Assembly: GCA_033725935.1 (NCBI GenBank) | Contig: MU867072.1 | Location: 1 to 64,000 of the forward strand | Origin: Cladorrhinum sp. PSN259 | Lineage: Eukaryota; Ascomycota; Sordariomycetes; Sordariales; Podosporaceae | Direction: 5' to 3' | Length of the DNA stretch: 64,000 nt | Part shown: positions 1 to 11,192 of the stretch, one piece after another | Numbering within the stretch: the stretch's first letter is position 1 | Layout: each line of letters starts with the position of its first letter | Notes under the pieces: model-generated | What the model saw: only the letters and a program-made list of their open reading frames with translations | Databases searched by the model: none | Told to the model about the DNA's origin: nothing | Position numbers and translations under genes: made by a program

Positions 1-133
1 GCCGGCCCTTACGGTACGGTTTTCCTTGTGTAAATAGCAGTAGAGGGACCGACGAGCCCTGCCAAGGGCATAGCGGTGTACGAAATATTATTATTTATAT
101 ATATACTCTGCTTCTTTTGAAACTCATCACTCA

Positions 134-1461
134 TCATGCCTTGAGTCTCTCACTCCCCGCAATGTCATCCTGCGCGTCCTTGACCAAAAAGCTATAATTT
201 TCTCGTCAGCAAACAACTACTTTATCCCACACTACTCAAATCTCGATATTTGGAAGGAGAAAAGAAAAATACTCACTTGTAAAACAAAACAGCAGGCCCA
301 ATAGTCCCCAAATGCCACAAACTGTGCGCATCCAACATCCCTCCCAACGGCGCAAAATCCAAGAGCTCCAAGCTCATAGCCATCAAAACCCAAGCCACAA
401 CCATACCAGGCCACGTAGCCCACAACCTCCCGTTCTTTCTGTACCGCTTCCAACTGAACCAACTCCACATCATGTGCTGCACCGCTCCGCACGCGACGTT
501 GGCTCCCATGTTGTACCCGTAATCCCACCTCCAGAGCTTCAGGTAGCACACGTGCGCCACGTACAACCCCGCGCACAACACGCTCCACACCCTCAAAACA
601 CTCCGTTTCCTGGGCGTCTTCCTGTAGAGCTCAAATACCCTAACGGGGGTATAATACAGCCCGTACAGCACCGACGCGCCGGCACCCAGGTAATCCAGCT
701 CCTCGGTAACTTTGAAGTCTCTCGTGTGAAAGACGGCGCTGAAGAACCAAGATGCCATCCCCACGTACGCCAGACCGACGTAAAAAGGTCTCATACCGTA
801 CGATGCTGGTATGTGGGGCAAGACTTTATTGTAGAGCCCGTCGTAGTGTGCGTAAAAGTTACCGAGGGAGAAGAGGACGGAGAAAGGTTCCTGCATTCCC
901 ATGAACCGGCGGAAGGGCCATTTCCCGTGAAATTGGACTACGGGTTGCGGTGGGGAGGAAGATACTCGGCGGTCGGTTATTATGTGCTGGCAGGTGTGGT
1001 CGCATTCTTGGGGGCAGGTCCAGAGGAGGAGACGGCGGTGGAGGGCTAAACATGAAACAAAAGATATTAGCTGGGGAGAACAAAAAAAAAAGGAGAGAAG
1101 AGGGTGGGGGAGGAGGAAGAAGAAGAAGAAGAAGAAGAAGATATAAAAGCATACGGATGGGTGTCTGGTGTTTAGTATCTGCACCGCAGTTCTCGGTTTT
1201 GCATATCTAGAGGGGGTCACAAAATAAATACAAAGTCAATTCACCGTCATGGAATGGATGATATGAATAGTAAAAGTAAAAAAGAAAGCTCACCTCGACG
1301 CACTCCCGAAACTCGGGCAACCTATCACCAACCGACGCCTCCACCGGTTTGGACAGCATCAAAACCCCCAACAACACCATCAACGCAAAAACAGAAAAAC
1401 ATCTTGACGGTATCGAGATAGGTATCATCATTATCCCTTTCCTCCTCCTCCCCGCACCCAT
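134..1461 (-). CDS. per1: PER1/PGAP3-type GPI-anchor phospholipase, four exons
   Basis: Per1 family (CREST superfamily) protein of the ER membrane. It removes the unsaturated sn-2 acyl chain of the GPI anchor during lipid remodelling. My model is 1461-1294, 1206-1155, 1045-277 and 191-134, giving 348 aa. Exon 1 encodes a signal peptide (about residues 1-42) and the FRECVE start of the Cys-rich lumenal domain. The 52-nt exon 2 encodes CKTENC. Exon 3 starts with PLHRRLLLWTCP and carries several hydrophobic helices, the SxVFH motif and the HSLWH (HxxxH) motif expected of the superfamily's catalytic metal site. Exon 4 gives the conserved tail ending in ERLKA. The donors are GTGAGC, GTATGC and GTGAGT, and all phases join cleanly. 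Without the last splice the frame would stop inside the GTGAGT donor at 277. Intron 2 contains a long (TTC)n tract on the coding strand. The family match is strong; the exon joins are my inference from phase and homology. Confidence 0.93.
1100..1140. repeat. GAA/TTC microsatellite inside per1 intron 2
   Basis: A (GAA)n-type run on the plus strand, preceded by a purine-rich G/A tract from about 1075. On the coding strand it is a long pyrimidine tract inside the second per1 intron, between the GTATGC donor (1154) and the TTTAG acceptor (1046). It probably varies in length between isolates. Confidence 0.85.
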
Positions 1462-3044
1462 TGTGTTGTTTTCAAGCTGTTGTGTTTTTTTTACAACTGA
1501 ACAAATTCAATCAGTAAAAGTAAGAAATAAAACGAGCAAAAGGAAAAAGGTCCACGGGTATTTTGTACTTTGTACGCGGTTTCCCGATGGGACGGGAGAT
1601 ATGTTAGGTATATGCCAGTACGTAAAAATCAATTGCCGACGGGACGGGAACGCGTTTGCGGTGTGGTTGTGTCGTGTCAGCAAACGTCCCAAACGACGTG
1701 CGTGACGGGCCGCTCGCGACGAACCCCACACCAATCTGTCTCCAAAGTCTACAAACAACGGGCCCGAAGTGGGGAGCCGCGATTATTTCTTGCATTCTGG
1801 GGGCAAATAAATCCTAGGCTCCAGCCCACCGGAAACTCCATGCTCTTTCTTCTATTCACGCCCCTCCCCCCTTCCCCTTGCATCAGGGGTTGTCCCTTGG
1901 GAAAAACGACTACTGCAAGTCCTGGGGTTTCTGTCGTATACATATGCTCCATCATGCGCATCATTGCAGATGTGCCCCATGGCTATCAGCTAACTATATT
2001 CGCCACATCGAAAAGACGACAATGCCTTTCCTGCTTGTGATCAATATCACACACGCTCTTCACAATAAAAAGTCTTGGTATCCAAAAATCATGTCACAAA
2101 ATCAAAGTTGATTGAGCTAAAACCTAATATATCAGGCAATATAGATAAATATATCACCCTTTCAAAAGAATTATATCTGTCTCTCTCAGTCCGATAGGCC
2201 CGAGAAGACTTTCAAGAAGTAAAAATATCCATATACGTCGTCCCATATCCAATCCGTATCTCTCACCTAGAGAGTTCCCAATTCCATACCAAACTCCCAA
2301 TTAAACCTTCCGCCCAGTCCCTCCTCTCATGCCTGAGATCAAAGCCCACACAAATCAAATCAATCAACATGCTTCGCTTTTTTGGTCTGGATCCAAAACT
2401 CCAATCTATATGGATGGAGAAAAATTCAAAACATGCAATAGTTGCCCACCGCCCACCAGTTAAACCCCCCTTCAACGGTGCTAGGAACCAAATAAATAGG
2501 GGCAAGTTGAGAGTACCCGAAAGTTAGAAACTCCTCGGCCCAAAATCGTTTCGCCGAAATAAGTCGTCATATCCGTCGTCAGAACCGTTTTTAAAAAAAA
2601 ATATAAGAAAATGCGTCGAGGCTTATGTGTGTTTCGTTTGAAAAAGAAAAGTTAATCAGAGAATGTTGCGCCGAGTTAATGTTTCTTCATTCTTCCGGAC
2701 AGAACACCGAAGAATGCCCACCGACACCAAAAAAGAAGAGATGAACAAAACTCCAAAATGAATATATGTTCAATCCAATCACCAAAGCGATTCGGGGGTA
2801 TTTCTCTTTTCCTCAAAATTCGTCATAGGTAGGTATCTGTCTCATAAAGCTGCTTCGTGGAATGTAGAAAGTCGTCAAATGTTTGTCGTCATAAGCCGCA
2901 CTTATTGTTGAATACAGGGTAACGGTGGTTTATAAAGTTAAAAGCCGGTCAAGTTAAAAGCATATACAAAGAAGTATAACAATCCCAGAAAAGAAAAATC
3001 CGGGCCAAGGTCGAAAAAATAGATAATGCAAGTCGGGCATACCG
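1462..3044. other. Intergenic gap between per1 and the 674-aa gene
   Basis: This is the 5' side of per1 and the 3' side of the gene ending at 3045. Open frames here are short, overlap on both strands and show no recognisable domain. The stretch from 2100 to 2950 is A/T-rich and fits 3' untranslated or spacer DNA. I see no RNA gene or mobile element. Confidence 0.6.
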
Positions 3045-5069
3045 TTATAACGGAGACTGAGATCGACGGCGAACCTCGCGTTGCCTGAGTTCCTTGAGGC
3101 GTTGGTCGATGTAAGCCAGACGGCCAGCAAGGTTAGACCGTGGTGGTGCCGAGCCCGACTCTGTTGAAGGTTGTTGAATTGTTGCAAATGGCCTACCAAG
3201 CATACCAAGATCTACGCTGGCGTTATTTGCGCGATGCATCCTGTTAGGGAAACTGAAGCTCGATCGTTTCGCCGAAAATGGCGATCCGAGCCTAGGTGGT
3301 GGAGGTGGGGGCATGGCAGACGCCTCCAACTGCCCGCCAACATCAGGCATGCTGGTAGATGATGTCAATGTGGGAATTGACGGGACCTTTGGAATGAATA
3401 GGTCACCGTGACGATATGATGCCGTGGAGCTGATATCCGATGTTGTGTCCATGTCTGAGTTTTGATTGGCGGTGCGGCCTTGGTCAAGCCAGAAGTCGTG
3501 GCTGATGCTTGGTCTGCCGCGGAGAACACCAGACTGAGTGTGTCGTCGCTTCTGTGTGCCAGATCTGCTGAGCTTGACAGGCGATTGGAGGGTTTTGCGG
3601 GATCCCAAAGTTTGGCTTTGCCTGCGGGGCATTGGTCCGTTCAAGCCAAGTACCGCAGCAAGGGATCCTGAAGAGCTTGGCCCATAACTTTTTGCGCCAA
3701 ACGGCGAGCCCAGACGGCGCCTTTCGGCAAAGGAAGGTTCACCCTCAAAACTGCCAAGAGCGGGGGAGATGACGGGAAATGGTTCAGCAAGAGGGAAGGG
3801 TTCGGCGAGAGGGAATGGTTCGGCAGGAGGTGATGGTGCTCGCTCCACGGGTTCCGGGCTCGACCCAGTAAGTTGGGCCAGCGGGCCGTTTGGCTGCATG
3901 CTGTCGGCGGTGCTCAAAGCAAGCGACATGGACATGTCTTGGGTCGCGAAGGGAACGGGAGAGCGCGCAGGAGTTGATCGACGGTTCCAGTGGCGGGCGG
4001 CAGCTTGGCTGAAGGGTGTGGTGCCTCTGGGCGCGAAACGGTACTTCGCGGCATTGGACGCAGCCTTCAATTTGCATAGCTCGCGGAGCTGGGCGCAGGT
4101 GGCAGCGCAGGTGTGAGGCCACTTGATAAAGGTTCCTGCATTTTCTGCAGTTGGCGTGGTGCTTCCGCTCTTCTTGCCCTCGCCCACATTGGCTGCTTTA
4201 GCCAAAGCTCTGGAACCCTTCCAGCTTCTCTTAGCCTCGCGCGAAACACGGAGACAGACGCCCTGTGGGGGGATACAGCTCTTGCCCATGCGAAATGGTG
4301 TCACCTTGGGGTCCTGCAGGTACAACACAAAAGTGGACCACAAATGGTCACTCATGGCTTTGGTCCACGGTGCCTTCCTCGCTTTCTTCACCTTGCGACT
4401 TTGCAACTCCGGCTCCTCCGCAAAATCATCGATAGGAATCTCCTTGAATTCTGCCAAAGGACTCGCGCAATTGTCATCATCCGAAACCATGGAGAAGCGG
4501 CTGAACAATGACGCGCTGGTTATCGTCGACCTCGAGGTCGAAGGTCTGCTGGATTCATAATCTGGTTCCGGTGTCGATTCGGCGCTGCTAAAAGTCGAGC
4601 CAAGTCTCCAGTTTGGATATTGCGCTGGCGATAAAGCTGGTACGAAGTCCGGAATGGGGGTCTTTGGGGGAGAGAATGTTCTCCCTCCCGGTTGGAGCAA
4701 GTTCGAGTCAAGTTCTTGAACCTGACGGCGCGACGGGAACGAATCAATGCTTCCTCCCATGGCAAAGTCAAGGGGCTCTGGAAAAGGCTCCTCAATGCTC
4801 GGTATCGGAACGTCGGCTGCGGCAACCGAGGCTAGGAAATGCTGGGTTGGTGCAGTGAGTTGGTGGGAAACAACGCGCCTCTTAAGCCTCAAGCGCGGCC
4901 TTGGTGGTGAAGGGATCTGTGCCTCATCGTCTTCCCGCTGGGAGAACGGCTCCGGTGTCCTGGGTTCGTCGTGACCGGAATACCTGAAACCCCGGGGAAG
5001 GGTCGCAGAACCGGAATGTGAATTCATTTTGTCTAGGGATTGGAATGTTGGGGCGTCATGAAGTGGCAA
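3045..5069 (-). CDS. Conserved fungal protein with a WTKAM (SANT-like) segment; function unknown
   Basis: A single open frame of 674 aa. A second Met at residue 15 (genomic 5027) is an equally plausible start. Most of the protein is low-complexity Pro/Ser-rich sequence. The one compact, probably folded part lies at about residues 230-335. It begins KKARKAPWTKAMSDHLW and runs through a conserved-looking RVSREAKRSWKGSRA block to WPHTCAATCAQLRELCK. The spacing of aromatic residues recalls a SANT/Myb-like fold, which suggests DNA or chromatin binding, but this is inference. Around residues 420-440 there is a short AEPFPL repeat. The C-terminus has a charged helix with QRLKELRQREVRRR. I recognise the type as a widespread Pezizomycotina protein but cannot name it. 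A nuclear regulator is the likeliest role. Confidence 0.8.
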   Translation of the reverse strand: MPLHDAPTFQSLDKMNSHSGSATLPRGFRYSGHDEPRTPEPFSQREDDEAQIPSPPRPRLRLKRRVVSHQLTAPTQHFLASVAAADVPIPSIEEPFPEPLDFAMGGSIDSFPSRRQVQELDSNLLQPGGRTFSPPKTPIPDFVPALSPAQYPNWRLGSTFSSAESTPEPDYESSRPSTSRSTITSASLFSRFSMVSDDDNCASPLAEFKEIPIDDFAEEPELQSRKVKKARKAPWTKAMSDHLWSTFVLYLQDPKVTPFRMGKSCIPPQGVCLRVSREAKRSWKGSRALAKAANVGEGKKSGSTTPTAENAGTFIKWPHTCAATCAQLRELCKLKAASNAAKYRFAPRGTTPFSQAAARHWNRRSTPARSPVPFATQDMSMSLALSTADSMQPNGPLAQLTGSSPEPVERAPSPPAEPFPLAEPFPLAEPFPVISPALGSFEGEPSFAERRRLGSPFGAKSYGPSSSGSLAAVLGLNGPMPRRQSQTLGSRKTLQSPVKLSRSGTQKRRHTQSGVLRGRPSISHDFWLDQGRTANQNSDMDTTSDISSTASYRHGDLFIPKVPSIPTLTSSTSMPDVGGQLEASAMPPPPPPRLGSPFSAKRSSFSFPNRMHRANNASVDLGMLGRPFATIQQPSTESGSAPPRSNLAGRLAYIDQRLKELRQREVRRRSQSPL

Positions 5070-8000
5070 GAATAGTATCCGTCAGGGTTTGGGGAGGGAT
5101 AGGGTAGGGAGCACCAAAAGAAATCACAATATGCTCTTCAGTCGCAAAGCCGTTTCCAAGTGCTAATCATCCGTCGAGAGCTCGATATAGGGATGGGGCG
5201 CGTTAAGAATATTTGGACGCGCCTTGAGACTGGGGGGTGATTGTGTGGTGCCGGCGGCTTGGGAACACCAAAATAAGATGGCTGGTGGGCAATTTCCAAG
5301 ATCCAGCTGGTGCTTGGGTCTGAGCAACGCCAATACCAAGCGCGGCCGCACTGTCCGGGATCTGACTGAGCAGAAACAAAAGCCAGAATAAAGAGATTAT
5401 CTTCGGGTGATTTTCAAGTATAACGAAGAGAAAAAGAAATATACGGGGATGTGAGTCGTCAGGGGAAACCAATAGGGGGGCCGGGATGATAGTGCTGTCT
5501 GTGCTGTGCTGTGTGTGTTGTGTCCTTGGGAATTCGTTATAGTCGTTACAGAAAGCAAGCAAAAGCAGCAGAGACCCTGCGCCGAGCGCGACCGGCCGTC
5601 AATTAGGTCGCCAAAAGGAGTGACTGGGCAGGAAAAGGAAAAGGGGGGAAAGGGGGACAGAACTACGAGGACGGGATCGTTGGAAATATGTAACGGTGCT
5701 GGAGTGCCCTTGGGGGGATGTGGGTGAAGAACGAAGCGCTAGGGCGAGGGGGAGGGTAGCTTTGGGGGAGAGGGGGTGTGCAGTAGACCCTTGAATGTGG
5801 CCTGCCCGAGCCGACAAGGTCTTCGCTGGGACTCTGCACGGTTGTATCCACCCTTCGAGTCGAGCAGTGTTCCAGGATGTTTGTGGGGCAACTTGTCCGT
5901 ATTGCACAAGTCAACGAATACAGCACGCGGATATGTTTGTTTGGTTCGCCTGATGGGATTTGTTGATTTTAGTAGCCGACTGGTCAGGTTCTCCAAGGTG
6001 CTTGTTATGATTGTTGCAAACCAATGGGAGCCCGGGAAAAATAAAGAGCTGACAGGTATGAGGCTTTGCAGCAAAGGTACTTCGCACTCTGTACCACCGT
6101 ACAGTGGGGGTGGTTGTTGATGAGAGGGTGCAGGTCCCGCAAGCAGCAAGCATCCAGCTTCGGCGTGTAAGTCGAGTGAGCTGGGGTAATTGCTGCCGCC
6201 GCCACCAGGTACGAAGTACCCCAAGGGACCAAGCGTTGATGCTGCACGATGCAGCTGTCGTGGAATCGTGGACCACTCGTGCAGTTAAATTGATTGACAA
6301 CAACGGTTGGGCAGCGGGATGGGCTGGATGTGTGGATGTGTGATGCAACGCGTCGGCGAAGGACTTGGAGGAAAATGGGAAAGGGAGCACGATCGGTTGG
6401 TCAGAATCACTGTCGAATTCAGATGGCGCGTTTTCTGCTGGGCGAGCAAGCTATTCCGCTTCGAGGGTTTTCCAACGGCAGGAATGGTGCGTCGATGCAC
6501 CCAGATGCACCAGATGCGCCAAATACACCCAAAATGCAGCGCTGCGGACCAGTCAAAGGTGGCTTGCTTGGGCGCAACGTGGGCGAGTGGAGAGCAAGTG
6601 ACAAGCTGTGGAGCACCGAAACAGGCGGTTTTTGACATGCAGGTTTGCGATTCGCAAGCACGCGTCGCGCAACAAAAAGGGATCGAGGGGAGAGTAGAAT
6701 TCGAGAGGCTGGTCGAATTTCGCGTCGACGGCCGGAAAGCTGTTGTTGCATGCAGGTGCAAGCGAATTTCGGTGCTGTACTGTGTGCCAACTAGAATCTC
6801 ATTCTGGGACGTCGAGGTTTTAAGAGACAGACTCGGTCACAATCAAATGGAAGCCATTGATCCATCCAACAATCAATTATACGGACTTACTCCGGTCGGC
6901 TGCTCTCAATTTCGGGAAACAAATACGTAACAGCAGACTCAAAATGTCTGGTTTGTTTTGGGAGAGAACTGGGAGGATGTGCGTGGTCAAAAAGGGAGGG
7001 GGTTCGAGGGGTAAACTGGGATGCGGGACGCGTTTTTTCGCGTCGCTTTCTTCGGTCGAGTGTTGTTTTAAGTGGTTCGCTTTGTGTGTTCCCACTTCCC
7101 ACTCAAGTCCTCCACTCTCGACATCTCAAGAACTCAAACTTGAACCATTCTCTATCCTGCATAAAAGCTCCATGCAAGGGATGAGGATTATCCCAAGTCC
7201 TTGTATATTGTATAACGGGTTGCAAACTCCACAGCATTTAGCCTTTTGCGATCGCATTGAATTCTCGTAGAGTTGAAACGATGTAAATCTCCCAGCGATC
7301 TGGAAAACCAGGTCCGGCTTTCCAAGCAGTACAGGATACGGAAAACAAATATTTGTATGCGCTCTCGGGGTTGTTGTGAAATGTCACGTCGCATCGGATA
7401 TTCATTTTGTCCTCTGGCACACCGCTTTGAATTTGCTCGTCGATATTGCAGGTATGGATCTGTTATGTCGATCTGAATGGGGGTTGAATGGCACCCAAGA
7501 ACATATTCTCTGGATAGCTCCCGGTGGGTGGTGTATTCCTCGAATATGGAAAGGCCAAAAGAGCAAGAAGCTTGATCATGCAAAGCTGACCTTTGCCCAT
7601 ATGAGTGACACGTGCAAATGGTGGTACATTCCATACGGGGCAAGGCAGCTCGGCAGGTCCCATCCATTTCCATCCTGCGAAATGCAACGGCTGCTTCCCG
7701 CAGTGGCACCTCAGGACAAATGTCAATTCGAATTGCTAGCGGTTGACAGCGGCTAATAAGCTTTTTTTCTTACTGACGATCTTTCCGTAATTTCACATCG
7801 AAACACCATCTCTAGTTCGTCACCAAACATCCCCACTCCAGGAAAGTGGTTGCCTTCAGACCAACAGAAAGAGATCCCAAGTTCAATGTTGCAATGTCGA
7901 TAACAGCTTGCCGCATTCCTTATCACACGCGGCGTGGCTTGGAGTTATTGGATAGGCTATGCCACTTTGGGGCATGCTCACGTCAATCATAGGGATCGAG

Positions 8001-8176
8001 GTTCAGCTGGCACATTTTTGGATCCCCCTTGACACATCCACAACTTCATTTCGCCCTTTTGCTCTGGTGACGGGGGTGGTGATTGCCCTTCTCATCTCTG
8101 TCGCAACCGTTCTTCATGTCAAACCACGCGTCTTTCACGTCTTGAATCTTGCGTCAACGAGGCTCAACCGCCCATC
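5070..8176. other. Long intergenic gap with divergent promoters
   Basis: About 3.1 kb between two divergently transcribed genes. Open frames on both strands overlap each other, lack domains and look like chance products of C/T-rich leader DNA. Two GTAC inverted repeats sit here: a CTGTAC/GTACAG hairpin at 6089-6104 and GGTAC-GAA-GTACC at 6208-6220. The size and composition fit long 5' leaders and regulatory DNA. I see no tRNA or transposon. Confidence 0.55.
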
Positions 8177-9581
8177 ATGTTGCACAACGCAAGACTCGTC
8201 CAACTCGCCAAGCTCGGCATCCCCATTCTTCTCGTCATTTGGGTCTTGGGTTATATGACCTCGTCAAGGGAGGCTTACAATACCATCGTCAAAACTCACT
8301 TCAAAAGCGAGAAGGACAAGTTCATCTCGGGTGTTCTGGATTACGATATTGGCGGCAACTTTGATGGCTCCGGCATCGCTGACGTGTGCGCGCACAAGAC
8401 TTGGACTCCGGGCCTCATCTTGTCATGTGTCCCGGTAGACGGGGGCTTCGGGAAGGTGAAGAACGCTCATTTGAACTGTATCCGATTTGCTATAGAGATG
8501 GGCGGTAAGTGAAAACTGTTGGAAAGAACGGCAATAGGGGGTAGAGAGACTGATATCATTATCTCCAGCCGAATTGGTCCTCCCCCGCATTATCAAGCGC
8601 GACAGCAAAGACATCAAAGTCACCCGTCCCAAAAACGGCAAAGGTCCATACGTAGGCGAACCCCTCGAATACCTCTTCGACTTGGAGCACCTCAACGAGA
8701 CCCTCCACCAAACATGCCCCCAAATGAAAATCTACCGATCAATGGACGACCTCTGGGACGTGCCGCAAGTCTCGCCCCCGCGCAAAATCAATCTTTCCGC
8801 AGTCGAAGTTGGCCTCACCAATGGCACAGTCATTGAAGATATGAGCAAGCTCCAGGAGCAAATCAAGACGTACATCGAAAAGACTGCCCCAGCAGAGACT
8901 AGGCACATGCCCATTAGATTCGACCTGGATGCGACAAATTGGGCTTTCCCTACTGCATACGACGGTCCTCACTTCGCCAGCAACTTTGGTCGCCTCCTCC
9001 GTCCTCGCAAAGACGCCAGACTCCTCGCTGCCGTTGCGCTTTATAATATGCAAAAGCGTTACGGCGTTATTTCTTCCCCAAGTCGCAACATCCAAAACAA
9101 CAAGTTCGCCGGTGTGCATCTTAGAACCGAAGCCGATGCCGGGACCGGTTTCCCAATTTTTGACACTCAGGCTGCCAATATCCTCGGGTTCGTGCATGAC
9201 ATTGAAGCGCGTCTGATGTTTGTTGCTACAGGGACGGTGGAAAAGGAAAAGAAGGCTTTTGCGCAAAAGGCACAAGAGTTCAACATTACGGCCACGTATA
9301 AGAATGATTTGTTGGAGGATGAGGGACTAATGCTTCTCAACGAGATGACTTGGGATCAGCGCGCAATGGTGGATTATGAGATTATGCTCCGGGCTGGAAA
9401 TATTGCAGGACCGGTTGAGTCGAGCTTTACGTGGAATCTGGCGTTGACGAGGAGTTTGGTACCTGGTGCAGCGGAGAGGCCGGCTCCTGTTGGTGGGTTG
9501 TTTCAGTATAGGGATAAGTATTCCACTATTATTGGCAACTCGGATACGTGGTTCGCGATGAAGGCTACTATTTGGCCATAA
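8177..9581 (+). CDS. Type II membrane protein, O-fucosyltransferase-like glycosyltransferase
   Basis: Two exons, 8177-8504 and 8569-9581, give 446 aa. The intron has a GTAAGT donor and a CTCCAG acceptor, and it joins GGCG to CC so that the sequence reads MGAELVLPRII. Residues about 10-27 form a single hydrophobic helix after a short basic N-terminus, as in a Golgi type II glycosyltransferase. The lumenal part holds a GVHLRTEAD motif near residue 293, like the HLR motif of GDP-fucose protein O-fucosyltransferase-like enzymes. A later ESSFTWNLALTRSL motif resembles the acidic-Ser-Ser-Phe signature near the C-terminus of that fold. Donor and acceptor substrates cannot be read from the sequence. 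The start was chosen because the upstream in-frame extension lacks an ATG and the TM segment follows at once. Confidence 0.72.
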
Positions 9582-10459
9582 TACGCTTGGGGCTTTTGGA
9601 GTTTAGGCGTTTGCGGAAAATCTAGACTATAGATGGTTATGGCAAGGTTGTAGTGATTGATATAATAGAAGAATCTGTCTCTGAGATGGTTGATCTGGCA
9701 TTTACTGAAGTCGGTGGGATATGCCGAGTCTGACCCCCTATTTACCTTCATAACGTCCAACGCAGTTCAATCATAACCTGGCCAACCTTTTAGTTGCTCA
9801 AGGCAATCGTTCAACTTGTCTTCCTGTTGGTGGTATTCTCGTCAGCTTTGAAAGAACTCGAGTATCTATTAACCAGTGTCAGTCAGATCTACTCAAGAAA
9901 GTGTCTGAGAGCAAAAGGTTAAGAGAGAGAACCCCTTAATTGAATCTTGGAGGATCTTAATGCACATAATCGATCCATCCCTCAAAAGCATTAGGAGTTT
10001 AAGATACTCTGAAACTACCCATGGGTAGGTGCCCGGGATATAAGTGAGAAACGTTTGACTTCATTCCCAAGGCATCAAGAGTTCAGAATACCTTTACCCT
10101 GATGTAGTTCGGGCGAACCACTGAAATCGGTGTTTGTCGCCCAGCTATGTATGCGCCATGATTTTAGCCTTACGACTTGAAGACTCCAGGGTACTACCTC
10201 TTCAACCATCATTGTGTCTTTTCAAACTATCGTACATATATTCAGAAACCCCTTTCACTACCCCCAGTACGAATCGAAACATTCTTGCACCCCCTAACAA
10301 CAGTCCAAGCACACCCACCAATACTTGAAAATGTCTTGACATGATCAAATTAGACGTACCTACACGAGAAATAACCCTGACGATATTTGAATAACTCCCT
10401 ACTGGGATCCTATCACACCTCTCAAACTCCCGAGAATGGCAGAGGCAGTCAGCGCCTCG

Positions 10460-10524
10460 AGAAGAAGAAGAAGAAGAAGAAGAAGAAGAAGAAGAAGAAG
10501 AAGAAGAAGAAGAAGAAGAAGAAG
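10460..10524. repeat. (GAA)n microsatellite
   Basis: About 21 uninterrupted GAA units on the plus strand. No gene reads through it, and the overlapping open frames would be pure poly-Glu, poly-Arg or poly-Lys. Confidence 0.95.
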
Positions 10525-10686
10525 CGGCTTTTGCACGACGAGGTCTCTCAAGAGCTTTCCAAGAAGTTGTCACACTCTATCCGGCCGTGTTCATTTTTAT
10601 CGACACTCTCGACGGGCGCGAGTGCCGGGGAGAGTATTATTGCGGAGAATCAAAGCTGGAAATCGTCGATGCCGTAGATGGCAGGG

Positions 10687-10782
10687 TTTTTTTTTGGGTT
10701 TTTTTTTTTTTTTTTGGCTGGCACAGCTTCATCTCAACTCCCTTTGCTAAAACTACGACGCCGACGTCCCAGCTCTTCATTC

Positions 10783-10810
<28 letters not shown>
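10687..10810. repeat. Poly(T) and poly(A) homopolymer runs
   Basis: Two T runs at about 10687-10715 and an A run at about 10783-10810 flank roughly 70 bp of mixed sequence. The opposed T and A tails could mark an old retroposed insert, but no coding remnant or target-site duplication is visible. Confidence 0.9.
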
Positions 10811-10816
<6 letters not shown>

Positions 10817-11090
10817 CCCCCAGCGCAAACAGGCACTGCCATGTCTGCACGCTCTACCTCTTCCAAGACAAGAGTTGGAGCTACCGGTTGCCAGATCTGT
10901 AGAGGGTGGGGGGAGACTTTGAATATCTGTCTGGAAAGTTACGAGGCATGGACAGCCATATCTCAAACAGCACAGAGCATCGTTCAGCGATAACCGGGGG
11001 GTTTTACTTACACCTAAACTCATGACGGACTGGACATTTAGAAAGAAGACAAAGATAAAGGGTAAATGAGAAAACACGAGATTATCTTTT

Positions 11091-11192
11091 AAAAAAAAAA
11101 AAAAAAAAAAGAAAAAAAGAAAAGAAAGAAAAGAAAGAAAAGAAAGAAAAGAAAGAAAAGAAAGAAAAGAAAGAAAAGAAAGAAAGAAAAGA
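11091..11192. repeat. AAAAGAAAG minisatellite preceded by poly(A)
   Basis: A tandem array with a 9-bp unit of the form AAAAGAAAG follows about 20 A residues. A further A run occurs at 11309-11326. The asymmetry (purines on the plus strand only) continues the bias of the GAA tract upstream. Confidence 0.93.

Noticed and set aside
312..1049. 245-codon frame on the plus strand
   Set aside because: It is antisense to per1 exon 3, and the per1 frame has clear family motifs.
10687..10810. Retroposed insert flanked by T and A runs
   Set aside because: The 70 bp between the runs carry no coding remnant, and no target-site duplication is visible.
10387..10922. Poly-Lys, poly-Arg and poly-Phe open frames
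   Set aside because: Direct translation of GAA, poly(A) and poly(T) repeats.
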